From Fen-1077 sp964462865 (GTDB lineage Bacteria; Chloroflexota; Dehalococcoidia; Dehalococcoidales; RBG-16-60-22): 64,000 nucleotides of DNA. The position numbers were made by a program, and so were the translations under genes. Below are positions 1-8,402 of the stretch, one piece after another; position 1 is the first letter of the stretch, and every line of letters begins with the position of its first letter. The DNA lies in the NCBI GenBank assembly GCA_964462865.1, contig CAYWZO010000001.1, positions 66,011 through 130,010 of the forward strand, in the 5' to 3' direction. The notes under the pieces are model-generated. The model saw only the letters and a program-made list of their open reading frames with translations, made no database searches and was not told the origin of the DNA.

Positions 1-940
1 ATTTCGGGTACCTGGCCAGCCGGGTGCGGCCGCCGTCCAGGAAAATAACATGGAACTCCTTGGGGCCATGAGCGCCGTAGGTAGTGACCTTCTCGATATC
101 GCCGGTCTTGCTCGGGCCGGATATCAGGCTGACATAAGAGGGTATTGTGTAGTTGGCATAGCGCCAGGTTACCTCGGCGACCTTGCAGGCATCGGAGATG
201 GAGGGCACCAGCTTTTCCATACCCACCAGGGCGATGTGCACCGGCGGCGCCCCGGTAGAAAGGCGGATATTGCCCTCGTTTTCAATAATAAAAAGCGTAC
301 CGGTTTCGGCGGCGACGACGTTGGCCCCGCTGATGCCGATATCGGCCCTGAAAAACTTGTCCCGCAGGAATTCCCGGGCGGCGCCCACCATGCTGGCGAT
401 GTCCGCATCCGGCGCGATTTCCTGTCCCAACACCCTGTTAAAAAGGCGGGCGACGTCCTCACGGGGTACGTGGATGGACGGCGAGGTGATGTGCATCGGG
501 CGGGAGCCCATCTTCTGGATAATGAACTCGCCGAGGTCGGTCTCGTATACCTCGTTGCCTTTCTCTTCCAGATACTCGCGCAGGCCAATTTCCTCGCCTG
601 TCATTGTCTTCCCCTTGACGATGAGCCTGCCTTTCCCGGTCAGCCCGGCGATAATCCCCAGGGCCTCGTCCGCCGTCCGGGCAAGGTAGCCCTTACCCCT
701 GTTCTCCTCGATGGCGGCGATGGCCTGCCTGGTGAGTTTTTCCATGTTAGGGATGGCCTTTTCCTTGATGGCCGTGACTTCTTCCGCCATGTCCACGGTG
801 TGGGGAAATTTTTCCAGGGCGCTTTTAACGTTGGCGCGGAAGCTCTTGATAGCGCGTGTCAGCGCCAGCCGGAGCCGGTCGTCATGGGCCGCCCCCATAA
901 TTTCTTTCTTATACTCTTTAAAGCCCGATGTCTTTTTCAT
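1..940 (-). CDS. LutB/LldF-type LUD-domain iron-sulfur protein (3' end outside window)
   Basis: The minus-strand frame is open from an ATG at 940 to the window edge, giving about 313 residues that start MKKTSGFKEYKKE. The segment GISGANVVAAETGTLF is the hallmark of the LUD (DUF162) domain of LutB/LldF, the iron-sulfur subunit of L-lactate or related 2-hydroxyacid oxidation complexes. The two C-terminal 4Fe-4S motifs expected in the family would lie beyond position 1 and cannot be seen. The start codon overlaps the stop of the upstream CCG-domain gene (ATGA), so the two genes are translationally coupled. The family is secure; the substrate is inferred. Confidence 0.85.
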   Translation of the reverse strand, partial: MKKTSGFKEYKKEIMGAAHDDRLRLALTRAIKSFRANVKSALEKFPHTVDMAEEVTAIKEKAIPNMEKLTRQAIAAIEENRGKGYLARTADEALGIIAGLTGKGRLIVKGKTMTGEEIGLREYLEEKGNEVYETDLGEFIIQKMGSRPMHITSPSIHVPREDVARLFNRVLGQEIAPDADIASMVGAAREFLRDKFFRADIGISGANVVAAETGTLFIIENEGNIRLSTGAPPVHIALVGMEKLVPSISDACKVAEVTWRYANYTIPSYVSLISGPSKTGDIEKVTTYGAHGPKEFHVIFLDGGRTRLARYPK

Positions 941-1941
941 GATTCCATCGCCATCGCGACAATTTCTGCTAAATCCAGGACCTCAATGCCTTCAACCTTA
1001 AGCTGGCGCAGGCCGTCTTTCAGCTGCATGATACAGCCCGGACAGTGCGTCACGATAATCTCCGCCCCGGTCTCCAGAAGCTCACGCGTACGGTTGACCG
1101 CCAGCATCTGGCTCAATTCCGGGAAGACGGCTTCAAAACCGCCGCCGCCCCCGCAGCAGGTCGCCCACTCGCCGTGCGTCCACTCTGTTTCCACGAGTGT
1201 AATATTCTCAATGGCCTGCAATATCCGGCGCGGCTCTTCGATGAGTTTCAAAAACCGTACCAGCTGGCACGGGTCATGATAGGTAACTTTTACCTTCCGG
1301 GGGAACCGCAGCTTGAGCGACGGTACGGCCGCGGCCACCAACTCCAGGAAATGCTTTACTTCCAGGTCATAGCCGTCCACGTAAAGCGGGAAGAGCCTGG
1401 CAATGGCGTGCGTGCAGTACGGGACGACGCCGATAACCTGTTTGACGCCCGCAGACTTCAGCTGGTCATAGGCGTGGCGGGCATTGGCCGCAAAATCTGC
1501 CTGCAGTCCGGCCTGGAATAATGGCGCCCCGCAGCAGGGCTCGGCCTCGGCCAGGTAACCCGGCCGGAGTCCGAGATTACGGAGCACCTTTACGGCCGCC
1601 TCAAGTGGTTTGACCTCATTTTCTCCGATGCGGGAGAGGACCATGCTGTATATCCCGGGGAGGTTCAACCCCAGTTTCTTCTGAAAGCGGGCAAAGCGGA
1701 GCGGCAGTTCGGCGCCGATGACGCTTTTATCTATCCCCCTCACCAGAGACATCAGCGCTTCCAGGTGGCCGGAAAACTGGTACCCGCAACCGGCGAAGAA
1801 TACGGTCTCGGCCCGGGCGGGGAGTCCCAGGCCATGGGCCCACCTGGCGCTCTGTTCCTTGGTAACACCCAGAATGTTCTGTCGGGAGATAATGTTATCG
1901 GTGAGGTAGGTCAGACCTGGAGGTACTAAATCACTATCCAT
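937..1941 (-). CDS. Cysteine-rich (CCG) domain protein, LutA/HdrB-like
   Basis: The protein has two cysteine-rich CCG modules, ending in CCGAPLF and CCGGGGG, each preceded by a CxxC-type segment (FAGCGYQ; TYHDPCQ). This is the architecture of LutA, GlpC C-terminus and heterodisulfide reductase subunit B, which bind non-cubane iron-sulfur clusters and pass electrons. The frame can be extended to a TTG at 1995, but the extra 18 residues look like non-coding hydrophobic sequence, so I prefer the ATG at 1941 (334 aa). No strong ribosome site marks either start. It forms an operon with the LUD-domain gene, so both likely act in one soluble redox complex oxidising a hydroxyacid. Confidence 0.8.
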   Translation of the reverse strand: MDSDLVPPGLTYLTDNIISRQNILGVTKEQSARWAHGLGLPARAETVFFAGCGYQFSGHLEALMSLVRGIDKSVIGAELPLRFARFQKKLGLNLPGIYSMVLSRIGENEVKPLEAAVKVLRNLGLRPGYLAEAEPCCGAPLFQAGLQADFAANARHAYDQLKSAGVKQVIGVVPYCTHAIARLFPLYVDGYDLEVKHFLELVAAAVPSLKLRFPRKVKVTYHDPCQLVRFLKLIEEPRRILQAIENITLVETEWTHGEWATCCGGGGGFEAVFPELSQMLAVNRTRELLETGAEIIVTHCPGCIMQLKDGLRQLKVEGIEVLDLAEIVAMAMES

Positions 1942-2148
1942 AAACAAATACAAGCCCCAGCCAATAATGATACATCCTCGGAGAAAGTTGAGCAAGTGAA
2001 GGATAACACACTTAAAAGGTGCCCGCTAAATAATGAAATGATCTTTCATTGTTTAGTTTTACTTCTTTCCTTATCCGTGTTAAAATACGCCAGAAAAACC
2101 ACTTGACCCAAGGCAACAAGGTATAATATAGTGGTGAGAGAACAAGGC

Positions 2149-2178
2149 TTGACCCGGTATTCAGGGATATATTATAGT
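2149..2178 (+). promoter_or_regulatory. Candidate promoter of oppDF
   Basis: TTGACC at 2149 and TATAGT at 2173 are separated by 18 bases. The predicted start of transcription falls only about 8 bases before the oppD start codon, so the mRNA leader would be very short. A second CTTGACCC copy lies 46 bases upstream, followed by TATAAT after only 13 bases, and could be an alternative signal. Confidence 0.4.
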
Positions 2179-2192
2179 ACGAGGGGCTTGAT

Positions 2193-3176
2193 ATGTCATT
2201 ATTAGAAGTCAAAGACCTGCAAACCCAGTTCAAGACCGAAGCCGGCCTGGTCAAGGCCGTTGACGGTGTATCCTATCATATTGAAGAGCAGGAGATCGTC
2301 GGTCTGGTGGGTGAAAGCGGCTGCGGAAAATCCGTCAGCCAGCTATCCGTGATGCAGCTTATCAGCGCTCCGGGAAAAATCGCTGGCGGTGAGGTCACTT
2401 TTGAAGGGCAGAACCTGCTTCATTTCGAGGCCAACGGCCCCGAAATGAGGGCAGTACGCGGTGCCAGAATAGCCATGATTTTCCAGGAACCCATGACATC
2501 GCTCAACCCGGTACTGACTATCGGGCAGCAGGTTACGGAGATGCTGGTACTGCACATGAAGATGAATGACGAGGCTGCCCGCAAGAGGGGCATCGAGTTG
2601 ATGAGCCTGGTAGGCATACCGGCCGCCGCCAACCGTATCGATGACTACCCCCATCATTTCAGCGGCGGTATGAGGCAGAGGGTTATGATTGCCATGGGCC
2701 TCTCCTGCAACCCAAAAATTCTCATCGCCGATGAGCCGACCACCGCCCTGGATGTCACCACGCAGGCCCAGCTGCTGGAACTGATGAAAGATATGGTCAC
2801 GCATTTCCGTGCCTCGCTGGTCATCGTGACCCATAACCTGGGCGTGGTGGCGCGTTACGCCCAGAGGATTTATATCATGTACGCCGGCCGTATCGTTGAG
2901 GAAGGCACCACTAAGGATATCTTCAGTAATCCCCGCCACCCGTACACGGTGGGCCTCCTCAAGTGCATCCCCCGTCTCGACGAAGAAGAGGGCAGGAAGC
3001 TCGTCCCCATCGATGGGCTACCACCCAACCTGATTAATATGCCACCCACCTGCGCTTTCCTTCCCAGATGCACCCAGCGTATTGACACGTGCGCGAAGGA
3101 ACCATGGCCCCCACTTACCTCTGTCAACGGTGATAAAAGTCATTTCATCCGCTGTTACCTGAATAAGGAGAAATAA
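2193..3176 (+). CDS. oppD: Oligopeptide/dipeptide ABC transporter ATP-binding protein (OppD/DppD)
   Basis: This 327-residue ATPase shows Walker A GESGCGKS near residue 40, ABC signature FSGGMRQR, Walker B LIADEPTTALD and the switch histidine in VTHN. The last 60 residues form the oligopeptide-family C-terminal extension with the conserved CAFLPRC segment. It powers uptake of peptides or related solutes (in some lineages nickel or sugars) together with OppF. It is directly followed by oppF with no gap. No permease or binding-protein gene flanks it here, so the partners must be elsewhere or the pair is a detached remnant. Confidence 0.9.
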   Translation: MSLLEVKDLQTQFKTEAGLVKAVDGVSYHIEEQEIVGLVGESGCGKSVSQLSVMQLISAPGKIAGGEVTFEGQNLLHFEANGPEMRAVRGARIAMIFQEPMTSLNPVLTIGQQVTEMLVLHMKMNDEAARKRGIELMSLVGIPAAANRIDDYPHHFSGGMRQRVMIAMGLSCNPKILIADEPTTALDVTTQAQLLELMKDMVTHFRASLVIVTHNLGVVARYAQRIYIMYAGRIVEEGTTKDIFSNPRHPYTVGLLKCIPRLDEEEGRKLVPIDGLPPNLINMPPTCAFLPRCTQRIDTCAKEPWPPLTSVNGDKSHFIRCYLNKEK

Positions 3177-4166
3177 GTGAACCAGAAATCAAACAACGTT
3201 GTTTTGGACATCCAGAACCTGAAAATGTATTTCCCGGTTACCCGCGGCCTGTTGCGCCGCAAGGTCGCCGACGTTAAAGCCGTTGACGGCGTCAGCTTCA
3301 AGCTGAATAAGGGTGAAACGCTGGGTCTGGTGGGTGAAAGCGGCTGCGGCAAGACTACCATCGGACGCTGTGTCCTGGGGCTTTACCGTCCCACCGAAGG
3401 CAATATCATGTTCGGGGCCGAGGACATTGCTACCCTGCCGGAGAAAAAGCTGCGGGAGTTACGCAAAAACATGGCCCTTATCTTTCAGGACCCCTATAGC
3501 TCGCTGGACCCCCGTCAGAGTGCCGGCAGCATCGTTGGTGAACCCCTTAAAATTCACAGCATGATATTGAATAAAGCCGAATATAAAGACAAGGTGGAGC
3601 AGCTCTTCCGGGTCGTCGGCCTGGACCCCTCCATGACCGACCGTTTCCCGCACGAGTTCAGCGGCGGGCAGCGCCAGCGTATCGGAGTAGCCCGCGCTCT
3701 GGCCTGTGACCCTGCCCTCATCGTTTGCGACGAGCCCATCTCCGCCCTTGATGTTTCTATCCAGGCCCAGATTATCAACCTCCTGGAAGAACTACAGTCA
3801 AGAAGCCAGGGGTTAAGCTATCTCTTCATTGCCCACGACCTTTCCGTGGTACGCCATATCAGTGACCGTGTGGCCGTTATGTACCTCGGACATGTTGTGG
3901 AGATATGTAAGTCACGCGTGCTTTATGAAAACCCCCTGCATCCTTATACCCGTGCCCTGCTTTCCGCCGTGCCCATTGCCGACCCGTTCATCGAAGAGAC
4001 CCGCGAACGCATCATCCTCAAGGGCGAGGTGCCCAGTCCCCTTAACCCGCCGCCGGGCTGCGCCTTCCACCCGCGTTGTTTCATGGCGATACCCGAGTGC
4101 AGCCAGGCCGTACCGCCGCTGCGGGATGTCGGTGAAGGCCACGAGGTAGCCTGTATCAGGGTCTAG
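3177..4166 (+). CDS. oppF: Oligopeptide/dipeptide ABC transporter ATP-binding protein (OppF/DppF)
   Basis: The second nucleotide-binding subunit of 329 residues begins with a GTG placed right after the oppD stop codon and preceded by AAGGAGA. Walker A GESGCGKT, signature FSGGQRQR, Walker B LIVCDEPISALD and the C-terminal CAFHPRC element are present, the last being typical of the OppD/OppF family. OppD and OppF form the heterodimeric motor on the cytoplasmic face of the transporter. A rho-independent terminator follows closely, so the transcription unit seems to hold only these two ATPases. Confidence 0.9.
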   Translation: MNQKSNNVVLDIQNLKMYFPVTRGLLRRKVADVKAVDGVSFKLNKGETLGLVGESGCGKTTIGRCVLGLYRPTEGNIMFGAEDIATLPEKKLRELRKNMALIFQDPYSSLDPRQSAGSIVGEPLKIHSMILNKAEYKDKVEQLFRVVGLDPSMTDRFPHEFSGGQRQRIGVARALACDPALIVCDEPISALDVSIQAQIINLLEELQSRSQGLSYLFIAHDLSVVRHISDRVAVMYLGHVVEICKSRVLYENPLHPYTRALLSAVPIADPFIEETRERIILKGEVPSPLNPPPGCAFHPRCFMAIPECSQAVPPLRDVGEGHEVACIRV

Positions 4167-4181
4167 ACCAGCGTTCTCAGG

Positions 4182-4226
4182 AAAAACGGCCGTAGTCTTA
4201 AAACTATCAGGCCGTTTTCTATTTTT
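4182..4226 (+). terminator. Rho-independent terminator after oppF
   Basis: The arms AAAACGGCC (4183-4191) and GGCCGTTTT (4210-4218) are perfectly complementary and are followed by a T-rich tail, CTATTTTT. It lies 16 bases after the oppF stop. Confidence 0.85.
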
Positions 4227-4304
4227 CTGGCCTATCCGTTCCATCATACACCTATTTGCTTTACACTCTGTAAGGCACTGAAATATCCCTGAAAATATTA
4301 AAAA

Positions 4305-4480
4305 ATGAGCAGTTCTATAAAACAGAGCCTTCTAAACCACGTTGGAACGGATAGCCGTGGCTCGGCCGACGTCAACATCGAAACAAAACTGCGCGGCCTG
4401 GCCCACGACCTCACCGAGTCCCGCATGGCCGAGACCGCTCTGAAGAAATCCTCACCCTGCTGGCCCGCGTTAAAGCAGTA
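4305..4480 (+). pseudogene. PAS/PAC-domain sensor remnant
   Basis: One frame encodes LAHDLTESRMAETALKKS near its end, which closely matches the ITERKRAEEALR-type element that closes a PAC motif in PAS-domain sensor kinases. The upstream 25 residues are not recognisable and no ribosome site precedes the first ATG. After this motif the frame loses its likeness and the neighbouring frame continues as the end of a response-regulator receiver. I read it as the left half of a deletion scar joining a sensor to a regulator. Confidence 0.5.
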
Positions 4481-4813
4481 TTGCGGCGGTCAGAGGGACC
4501 TCCTCTAAAGGACAGCCGGGACTCCGCCGTCAGCCCCCGCCTGAAAATCGACTTCATTAACCAGAAAGTCACGCTGGATAACCAGCCCATCAGGCTAACA
4601 CCCGTGGAATACCGCCTTCTTGTCCTCCTGGTCAAGAACAAAGACGACATCGTCCCTTACGACCGCATCATGACGGATGTCTGGGAAACCAGGTTCCGGG
4701 GAGACACGGAGAATATCCGCACCTACATCCGCCGCCTGCGGAAAAAGCTCAAGGACAGCCCGCCCAGCATGATGATCAATAAACACGGGACCGGTTACAT
4801 GTTTAAGGGGTGA
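4481..4813 (+). CDS. OmpR/PhoB-type winged-helix domain, truncated response regulator
   Basis: Residues 20 to 110 form a complete transcriptional-regulator C-terminal winged helix, with LTPVEYRLLVLLVKN, the recognition helix IRTYIRRLRKKLKD and the closing hairpin GTGYMF. The in-frame sequence just upstream of the TTG start reads EEILTLLARVKAVLRR, the usual end of a receiver domain, so the receiver has been removed. The frame is closed by a stop at 4352. It could still make a stand-alone DNA-binding protein but is more likely the right half of a gene scar. No ribosome site is evident. Confidence 0.6.
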   Translation: MRRSEGPPLKDSRDSAVSPRLKIDFINQKVTLDNQPIRLTPVEYRLLVLLVKNKDDIVPYDRIMTDVWETRFRGDTENIRTYIRRLRKKLKDSPPSMMINKHGTGYMFKG

Positions 4814-4890
4814 TTCGATGGCCGTCTATCGTTCCTTGGTGGTGGTACAGATATCTATCTGATGTAACAAAAAATTCACATTGTGACATC

Positions 4891-4919
4891 TTGACAACGT
4901 TATAACTTTATTATATAGT
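4891..4919 (+). promoter_or_regulatory. Promoter of nrpR-glutamate synthase operon
   Basis: A perfect TTGACA at 4891 and TATAGT at 4914 are spaced by 17 bases, a near-consensus housekeeping promoter. Transcription should start near 4926, at the edge of the palindrome described next. Confidence 0.75.
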
Positions 4920-4925
4920 GGTAAT

Positions 4926-4941
4926 CGGTAAGTGCTTGCCG
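4926..4941 (+). promoter_or_regulatory. Candidate NrpR operator overlapping the transcription start
   Basis: CGGTAAGTGCTTGCCG is an inverted repeat with matching 7-base half-sites apart from one T/C difference. It sits directly downstream of the -10 box, where a bound repressor would block transcription. It resembles but does not equal the GGAA-spacer-TTCC operators known for methanogen NrpR. Binding by the adjacent NrpR is an inference. Confidence 0.5.
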
Positions 4942-4962
4942 TAATAATATAAGGGGACATTT

Positions 4963-5979
4963 ATGACCTTCGGAACACAAGATGTAGAGAGAAAAATCCT
5001 TTCCATTCTCAAGGTGCTGCAAAACCTGAATAAACCCGCCGGCGGCAGGATTATCGCCCAGCGCTTGAAAGACTACGGCGTCATCCTTAGCGAAAGGGCA
5101 GTGAGGTATCACCTCCGGCTGATGGACGAACGCGGTCTGACCCGCCTGGTGGGAGGCCGGGACGGCCGCACCGTGACGGCAAAGGGACTCGACGAGATAA
5201 AAAAAGCCCTGGTCAAAGACAAGGTGGGCTACGCCATCACCAAGATAGAGCTGCTGGCCTTCCGCACCAGTTTCGACTACAAGGAGCGGCGTGGCGCCGT
5301 GCCGGTGAATATCTCTTTCTTCCCCAGAGCCAGCTTTAAAAAGGCGCTCGCGGTGATGAGACCCGTCTTCGAAAGCGTTTACTGCCCCAGCCGCCTGGTG
5401 GCCGTCGCCAATGCCGGAGAACAGATAGAAGATGTGGTTATCCCGGAGGATACGGTCGGGCTGCTGACCGTATGCAGCATCGTCATCAACGGGGCCCTGC
5501 TCAAAGCCGGTATCCCGATGGATTCCCGTTTAAGTGGTACATTGCAAATAGATAACCACAGGCCGCTGCGCTTCACGGAAATTATCCATTATAACGCCTG
5601 CTCGCTTGACCCCACGGAAATCTTCATCAAGGCCAGGATGACCTCTGTCATGGAGGTAGTCTCAACCGGCAGCGGGGAAATCCTGGCCAACTTCAGAGAA
5701 ATACCCGCCCCTTGCCTCGCCATCGCCGAAGAAGTGCTGGCGGGACTGGAAAGCGCCGGTATCAACGGCGTCCTTGTAAAAGGTGCCACCAACGACCCGG
5801 TATGCGAAGTAGCCGTTGACCCGAATAAAGTGGGCCTTATTCTGATAGGCGGCCTTAATCCCGTGGCCGCCGCCCAGGAAGCCGGCATCACGGTGGAAAA
5901 CCGTAGCATGTCCGCGGTCGTGGATTATCAGCAGCTACGTGATTTCAGAGAGTTAACAGGCAAAAAAATAACAAAATAG
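4963..5979 (+). CDS. nrpR: NrpR-family nitrogen regulator (winged helix + one NrpR/DUF128 domain)
   Basis: Residues 1 to about 75 form the winged helix typical of NrpR (KILSILKVLQ, ISERAVRYHL-like stretch, LTRLVGG). The rest is a single NrpR (DUF128) domain with IDNHRPLRFTEII and GLILIGGLNPVAAAQEAGI. In methanogens NrpR represses nitrogen-assimilation genes and is released by 2-oxoglutarate. Archaeal forms often carry two NrpR domains; this one has one. The next gene is a glutamate synthase 15 bases downstream, which fits a role in ammonia assimilation. A palindrome over its own transcription start suggests autoregulation. Confidence 0.85.
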   Translation: MTFGTQDVERKILSILKVLQNLNKPAGGRIIAQRLKDYGVILSERAVRYHLRLMDERGLTRLVGGRDGRTVTAKGLDEIKKALVKDKVGYAITKIELLAFRTSFDYKERRGAVPVNISFFPRASFKKALAVMRPVFESVYCPSRLVAVANAGEQIEDVVIPEDTVGLLTVCSIVINGALLKAGIPMDSRLSGTLQIDNHRPLRFTEIIHYNACSLDPTEIFIKARMTSVMEVVSTGSGEILANFREIPAPCLAIAEEVLAGLESAGINGVLVKGATNDPVCEVAVDPNKVGLILIGGLNPVAAAQEAGITVENRSMSAVVDYQQLRDFRELTGKKITK

Positions 5980-5994
5980 AAGATAGGAGAAGAC

Positions 5995-7587
5995 ATGAAT
6001 CTGCAACGCCCTAATTCTAACGAGGCCACCAGGTCGGCCAACCGCTCCAGGAGCGTATCTCCGAGTAGCGGCATCTGCACCCGCTGTATCGACGGCTGCA
6101 CCGGCAACTGTGAGGTATTCAGAGCAACCTTCCGCGGCCGGGAGCTGATTTACCCCGGACCTTTTGGCGAAATAAGCGCCGGGGCCGATAAGGACTATCC
6201 CATCGATTACTCGCACCTGAACATCCAGGGTTACGCCCTCGGCGCCAGGGGTTTACCCCAAGGCGTGGTCGGCGACCCGGACACGGCCACCTTCCCCGGC
6301 GTCAACACCGAGACGGAATACGGCTGGACGAAAAAAGTCCGGATGAAGGTACCCGTCTTTACCGGCGCCCTCGGCTCGACCGAGATTGCCCGCAAGAACT
6401 GGGAGCACTTCGCCGTCGGCGCGGCGCTGGCCGGTATCACGCTGGTCTGCGGAGAGAACGTCTGCGGCATCGACCCCAAGCTGGAGCGCGACGCCAGGGG
6501 CAAGGTCACCGCGGCCCCGGACATGGACCGACGCATCGAAATTTACCGCCGCTACCACCAGGGATACGGCGAAATCCTGGTGCAGATGAATGTTGAAGAC
6601 ACCCGGCTGGGCGTGGCCGAATACGTGAGTAAAAAGCACGGGCTCGATACCATCGAGCTGAAATGGGGACAGGGCGCCAAGTGCATCGGAGGCGAAATCA
6701 AGGTCAACAGCCTGGAAAGGGCGCTGGAACTCCAGAAACGTGGCTACATCGTCACACCCGACCCTTCCAACCCCGTGAACCAGGCCGCTTTTAAAGACGG
6801 CGCCATTAAAGAGTTCGAGCGTCACAGCCGCCTCGGCTTTATCGATGAAGACGGCTTTTATGAGGAGGTTGAGCGACTCCGCAAACTCGGTTTCAAGCGC
6901 ATCACCCTCAAGACCGGTTCCTATGGCCTGCGCGAGCTGGCGATGGCCATCAAATGGGGCTCGAAGGCGAAAGTCGACCTGCTGACGATAGACGGTTCGG
7001 GCGGGGGCACGGGCATGAGCCCGTGGCGGATGATGGAGGAATGGGGTATGCCCAGCCTCTATCTCCACGCCGCCGCCTACGAATTCTGCCAGAAGCTGGC
7101 CGAGCGTGGCGAGAAAGTACCCGATATCGCCTTTGCTGGAGGCTTCAGCAGCGAGGACGGCATTTTTAAGGCGCTGGCCCTCGGCGCGCCCTTTACGAAG
7201 GCGGTCTGCATGGGACGTGCCCTGATGATCCCGGGCATGGTCGGCAAAAATATCCACATATGGCTCAAAGAAGGCAAACTCCCCCAGACCGTCAGCCAGT
7301 TCGGCACCACGCCGGAAGAGATATTCGTTAACTGGGAAGATGTGAAAAACATCGTCGGCGCTAATGAAATAAAGAACATACCGCTGGGCGCGGTCGGCAT
7401 CTACAGTTACGTGGAAAAATTGAGAGTCGGCCTGCAGCAGCTGATGGCGGGGGCACGGTGTTTCAGCGTCCCGGCCATCACCCGGCGTGAGCTGATGTCC
7501 CTCACGGAGGAATGTGCCAAGGTCACCGGCATACCTTACCTGATGGACGCCTACCGCGAAGAGGCCATGGCTGTCCTGAACAGCTAG
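5995..7587 (+). CDS. FMN-binding glutamate synthase domain protein (archaeal GltB2-like)
   Basis: The 530-residue protein holds the FMN/alpha-barrel domain of glutamate synthase, with DLLTIDGSGGGTGMSP at the FMN phosphate and substrate site and IAFAGGFSSEDGIFKALALGA following. The N-terminal 70 residues hold a cysteine cluster (GICTRCIDGCTGNC) that could bind iron-sulfur. There is no glutamine amidotransferase domain, as in the split archaeal-type enzymes, so ammonia delivery must come from another subunit or free ammonia. It is preceded by AGATAGGAGA and forms an operon with nrpR. The product is presumably glutamate from 2-oxoglutarate. Confidence 0.85.
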   Translation: MNLQRPNSNEATRSANRSRSVSPSSGICTRCIDGCTGNCEVFRATFRGRELIYPGPFGEISAGADKDYPIDYSHLNIQGYALGARGLPQGVVGDPDTATFPGVNTETEYGWTKKVRMKVPVFTGALGSTEIARKNWEHFAVGAALAGITLVCGENVCGIDPKLERDARGKVTAAPDMDRRIEIYRRYHQGYGEILVQMNVEDTRLGVAEYVSKKHGLDTIELKWGQGAKCIGGEIKVNSLERALELQKRGYIVTPDPSNPVNQAAFKDGAIKEFERHSRLGFIDEDGFYEEVERLRKLGFKRITLKTGSYGLRELAMAIKWGSKAKVDLLTIDGSGGGTGMSPWRMMEEWGMPSLYLHAAAYEFCQKLAERGEKVPDIAFAGGFSSEDGIFKALALGAPFTKAVCMGRALMIPGMVGKNIHIWLKEGKLPQTVSQFGTTPEEIFVNWEDVKNIVGANEIKNIPLGAVGIYSYVEKLRVGLQQLMAGARCFSVPAITRRELMSLTEECAKVTGIPYLMDAYREEAMAVLNS

Positions 7588-7606
7588 AAATATTAACAGG
7601 TGCGCC

Positions 7607-7647
7607 AGGAAACGGGCTCTGGGAATACGGGGCCCGTTTCCTTTTTA
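7607..7647 (+). terminator. Rho-independent terminator after glutamate synthase
   Basis: AGGAAACGGGC (7607-7617) pairs perfectly with GCCCGTTTCCT (7632-7642) and runs into a T tract. Confidence 0.85.
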
Positions 7648-7682
7648 CGTCAATTTCCCTCACCCTTTCTCTGACGCCGGAC

Positions 7683-7713
7683 TTGCATTCTGCCTGTCAA
7701 TATTTCCTATAAT
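7683..7713 (+). promoter_or_regulatory. Candidate promoter of the SnoaL-like gene pair
   Basis: TATAAT at 7708 has an exact consensus; the best upstream element is TTGCAT at 7683 with a long 19-base spacer. The position, 30 bases before the first SnoaL-like gene, is suitable. Confidence 0.4.
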
Positions 7714-7742
7714 AGGGGACTGTTAAATAAGGAGGCAATCAG

Positions 7743-8372
7743 ATGGCGACGCTGGAGGAGTTACAAGCCAGGATAAACCGGCTGGAGGATATCAGGCAGA
7801 TTGAAAAACTGCAAAAAATTTACGGCTATTATCGTGATTACGGCGACTGGCAGAAGGTCGTCGACCTGTTTGCGGAGAAAGATGCCTCGGTGGAGGTGGC
7901 GGACCACGGCGTCTACAGGGGCAAAGCGGGTGTGAGACGGTTCTACATCGACCTGCTGGGCGGCGGCGCTGACAGGCCGCCGCGGCCGGGAGTCCTCTCC
8001 CACGTCTTCCAGCTCCAGGGCGCCGTCACCGTCGACTCCGATGGTAAGACGGCCCGGGGCAGGTGGTACGGGATGGGCATGGAGGCCCGGCCCATCGCCT
8101 CTTTACATGAAGGCGAGCTACGGCAGACCTGGATACACGGCGTCTACGAAAACGAGTACGTTAAGGAGGACGGCAGGTGGAAGATAAAGAAGCTCCATTT
8201 CAACCTCACCTTCCGCACCCCATACGAGGCAGGCTGGCTCAAGGTGCCGGTAGTCGGCCAGCACGGCCCGGACGCGGTGATAAAGCCCGATGCCCCGCCC
8301 ACCGCCTATCACCCCTACCCCTCCGGCTACCACGTCCCCTTCTCCTTTAAGAACCCGGTGACGGGCAAGTAG
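7743..8372 (+). CDS. SnoaL-like (NTF2 superfamily) protein, copy 1
   Basis: A 209-residue single-domain protein of the SnoaL_4/NTF2 cone fold: the N-terminal helix LEDIRQIEKLQKIYGYYRD is followed by VVDLFAEKDASVEV and the late strands WIHGVYENEYVKEDGRWKIK. Such proteins can be cyclases, isomerases or dehydratases, or simply bind small hydrophobic ligands. The C-terminal HPYPSGYHVPF segment is shared with the next gene. The start is supported by AAGGAGG eight bases upstream. The substrate is unknown. Confidence 0.8.
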   Translation: MATLEELQARINRLEDIRQIEKLQKIYGYYRDYGDWQKVVDLFAEKDASVEVADHGVYRGKAGVRRFYIDLLGGGADRPPRPGVLSHVFQLQGAVTVDSDGKTARGRWYGMGMEARPIASLHEGELRQTWIHGVYENEYVKEDGRWKIKKLHFNLTFRTPYEAGWLKVPVVGQHGPDAVIKPDAPPTAYHPYPSGYHVPFSFKNPVTGK

Positions 8373-8402
8373 CAATTATCCCTCCAAGAAAGGCGGTGAG
8401 AT

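Noticed and set aside
50..1279. 409-residue plus-strand open frame
   Set aside because: It runs opposite to the LutB-like and CCG-domain genes, crosses their boundary, and has no family likeness; it is a shadow of GC-rich coding sequence.
6253..7257. 334-residue minus-strand open frame inside glutamate synthase
   Set aside because: The plus-strand frame carries the conserved FMN motifs; the antisense product is His/Val/Arg-rich without recognisable domains.
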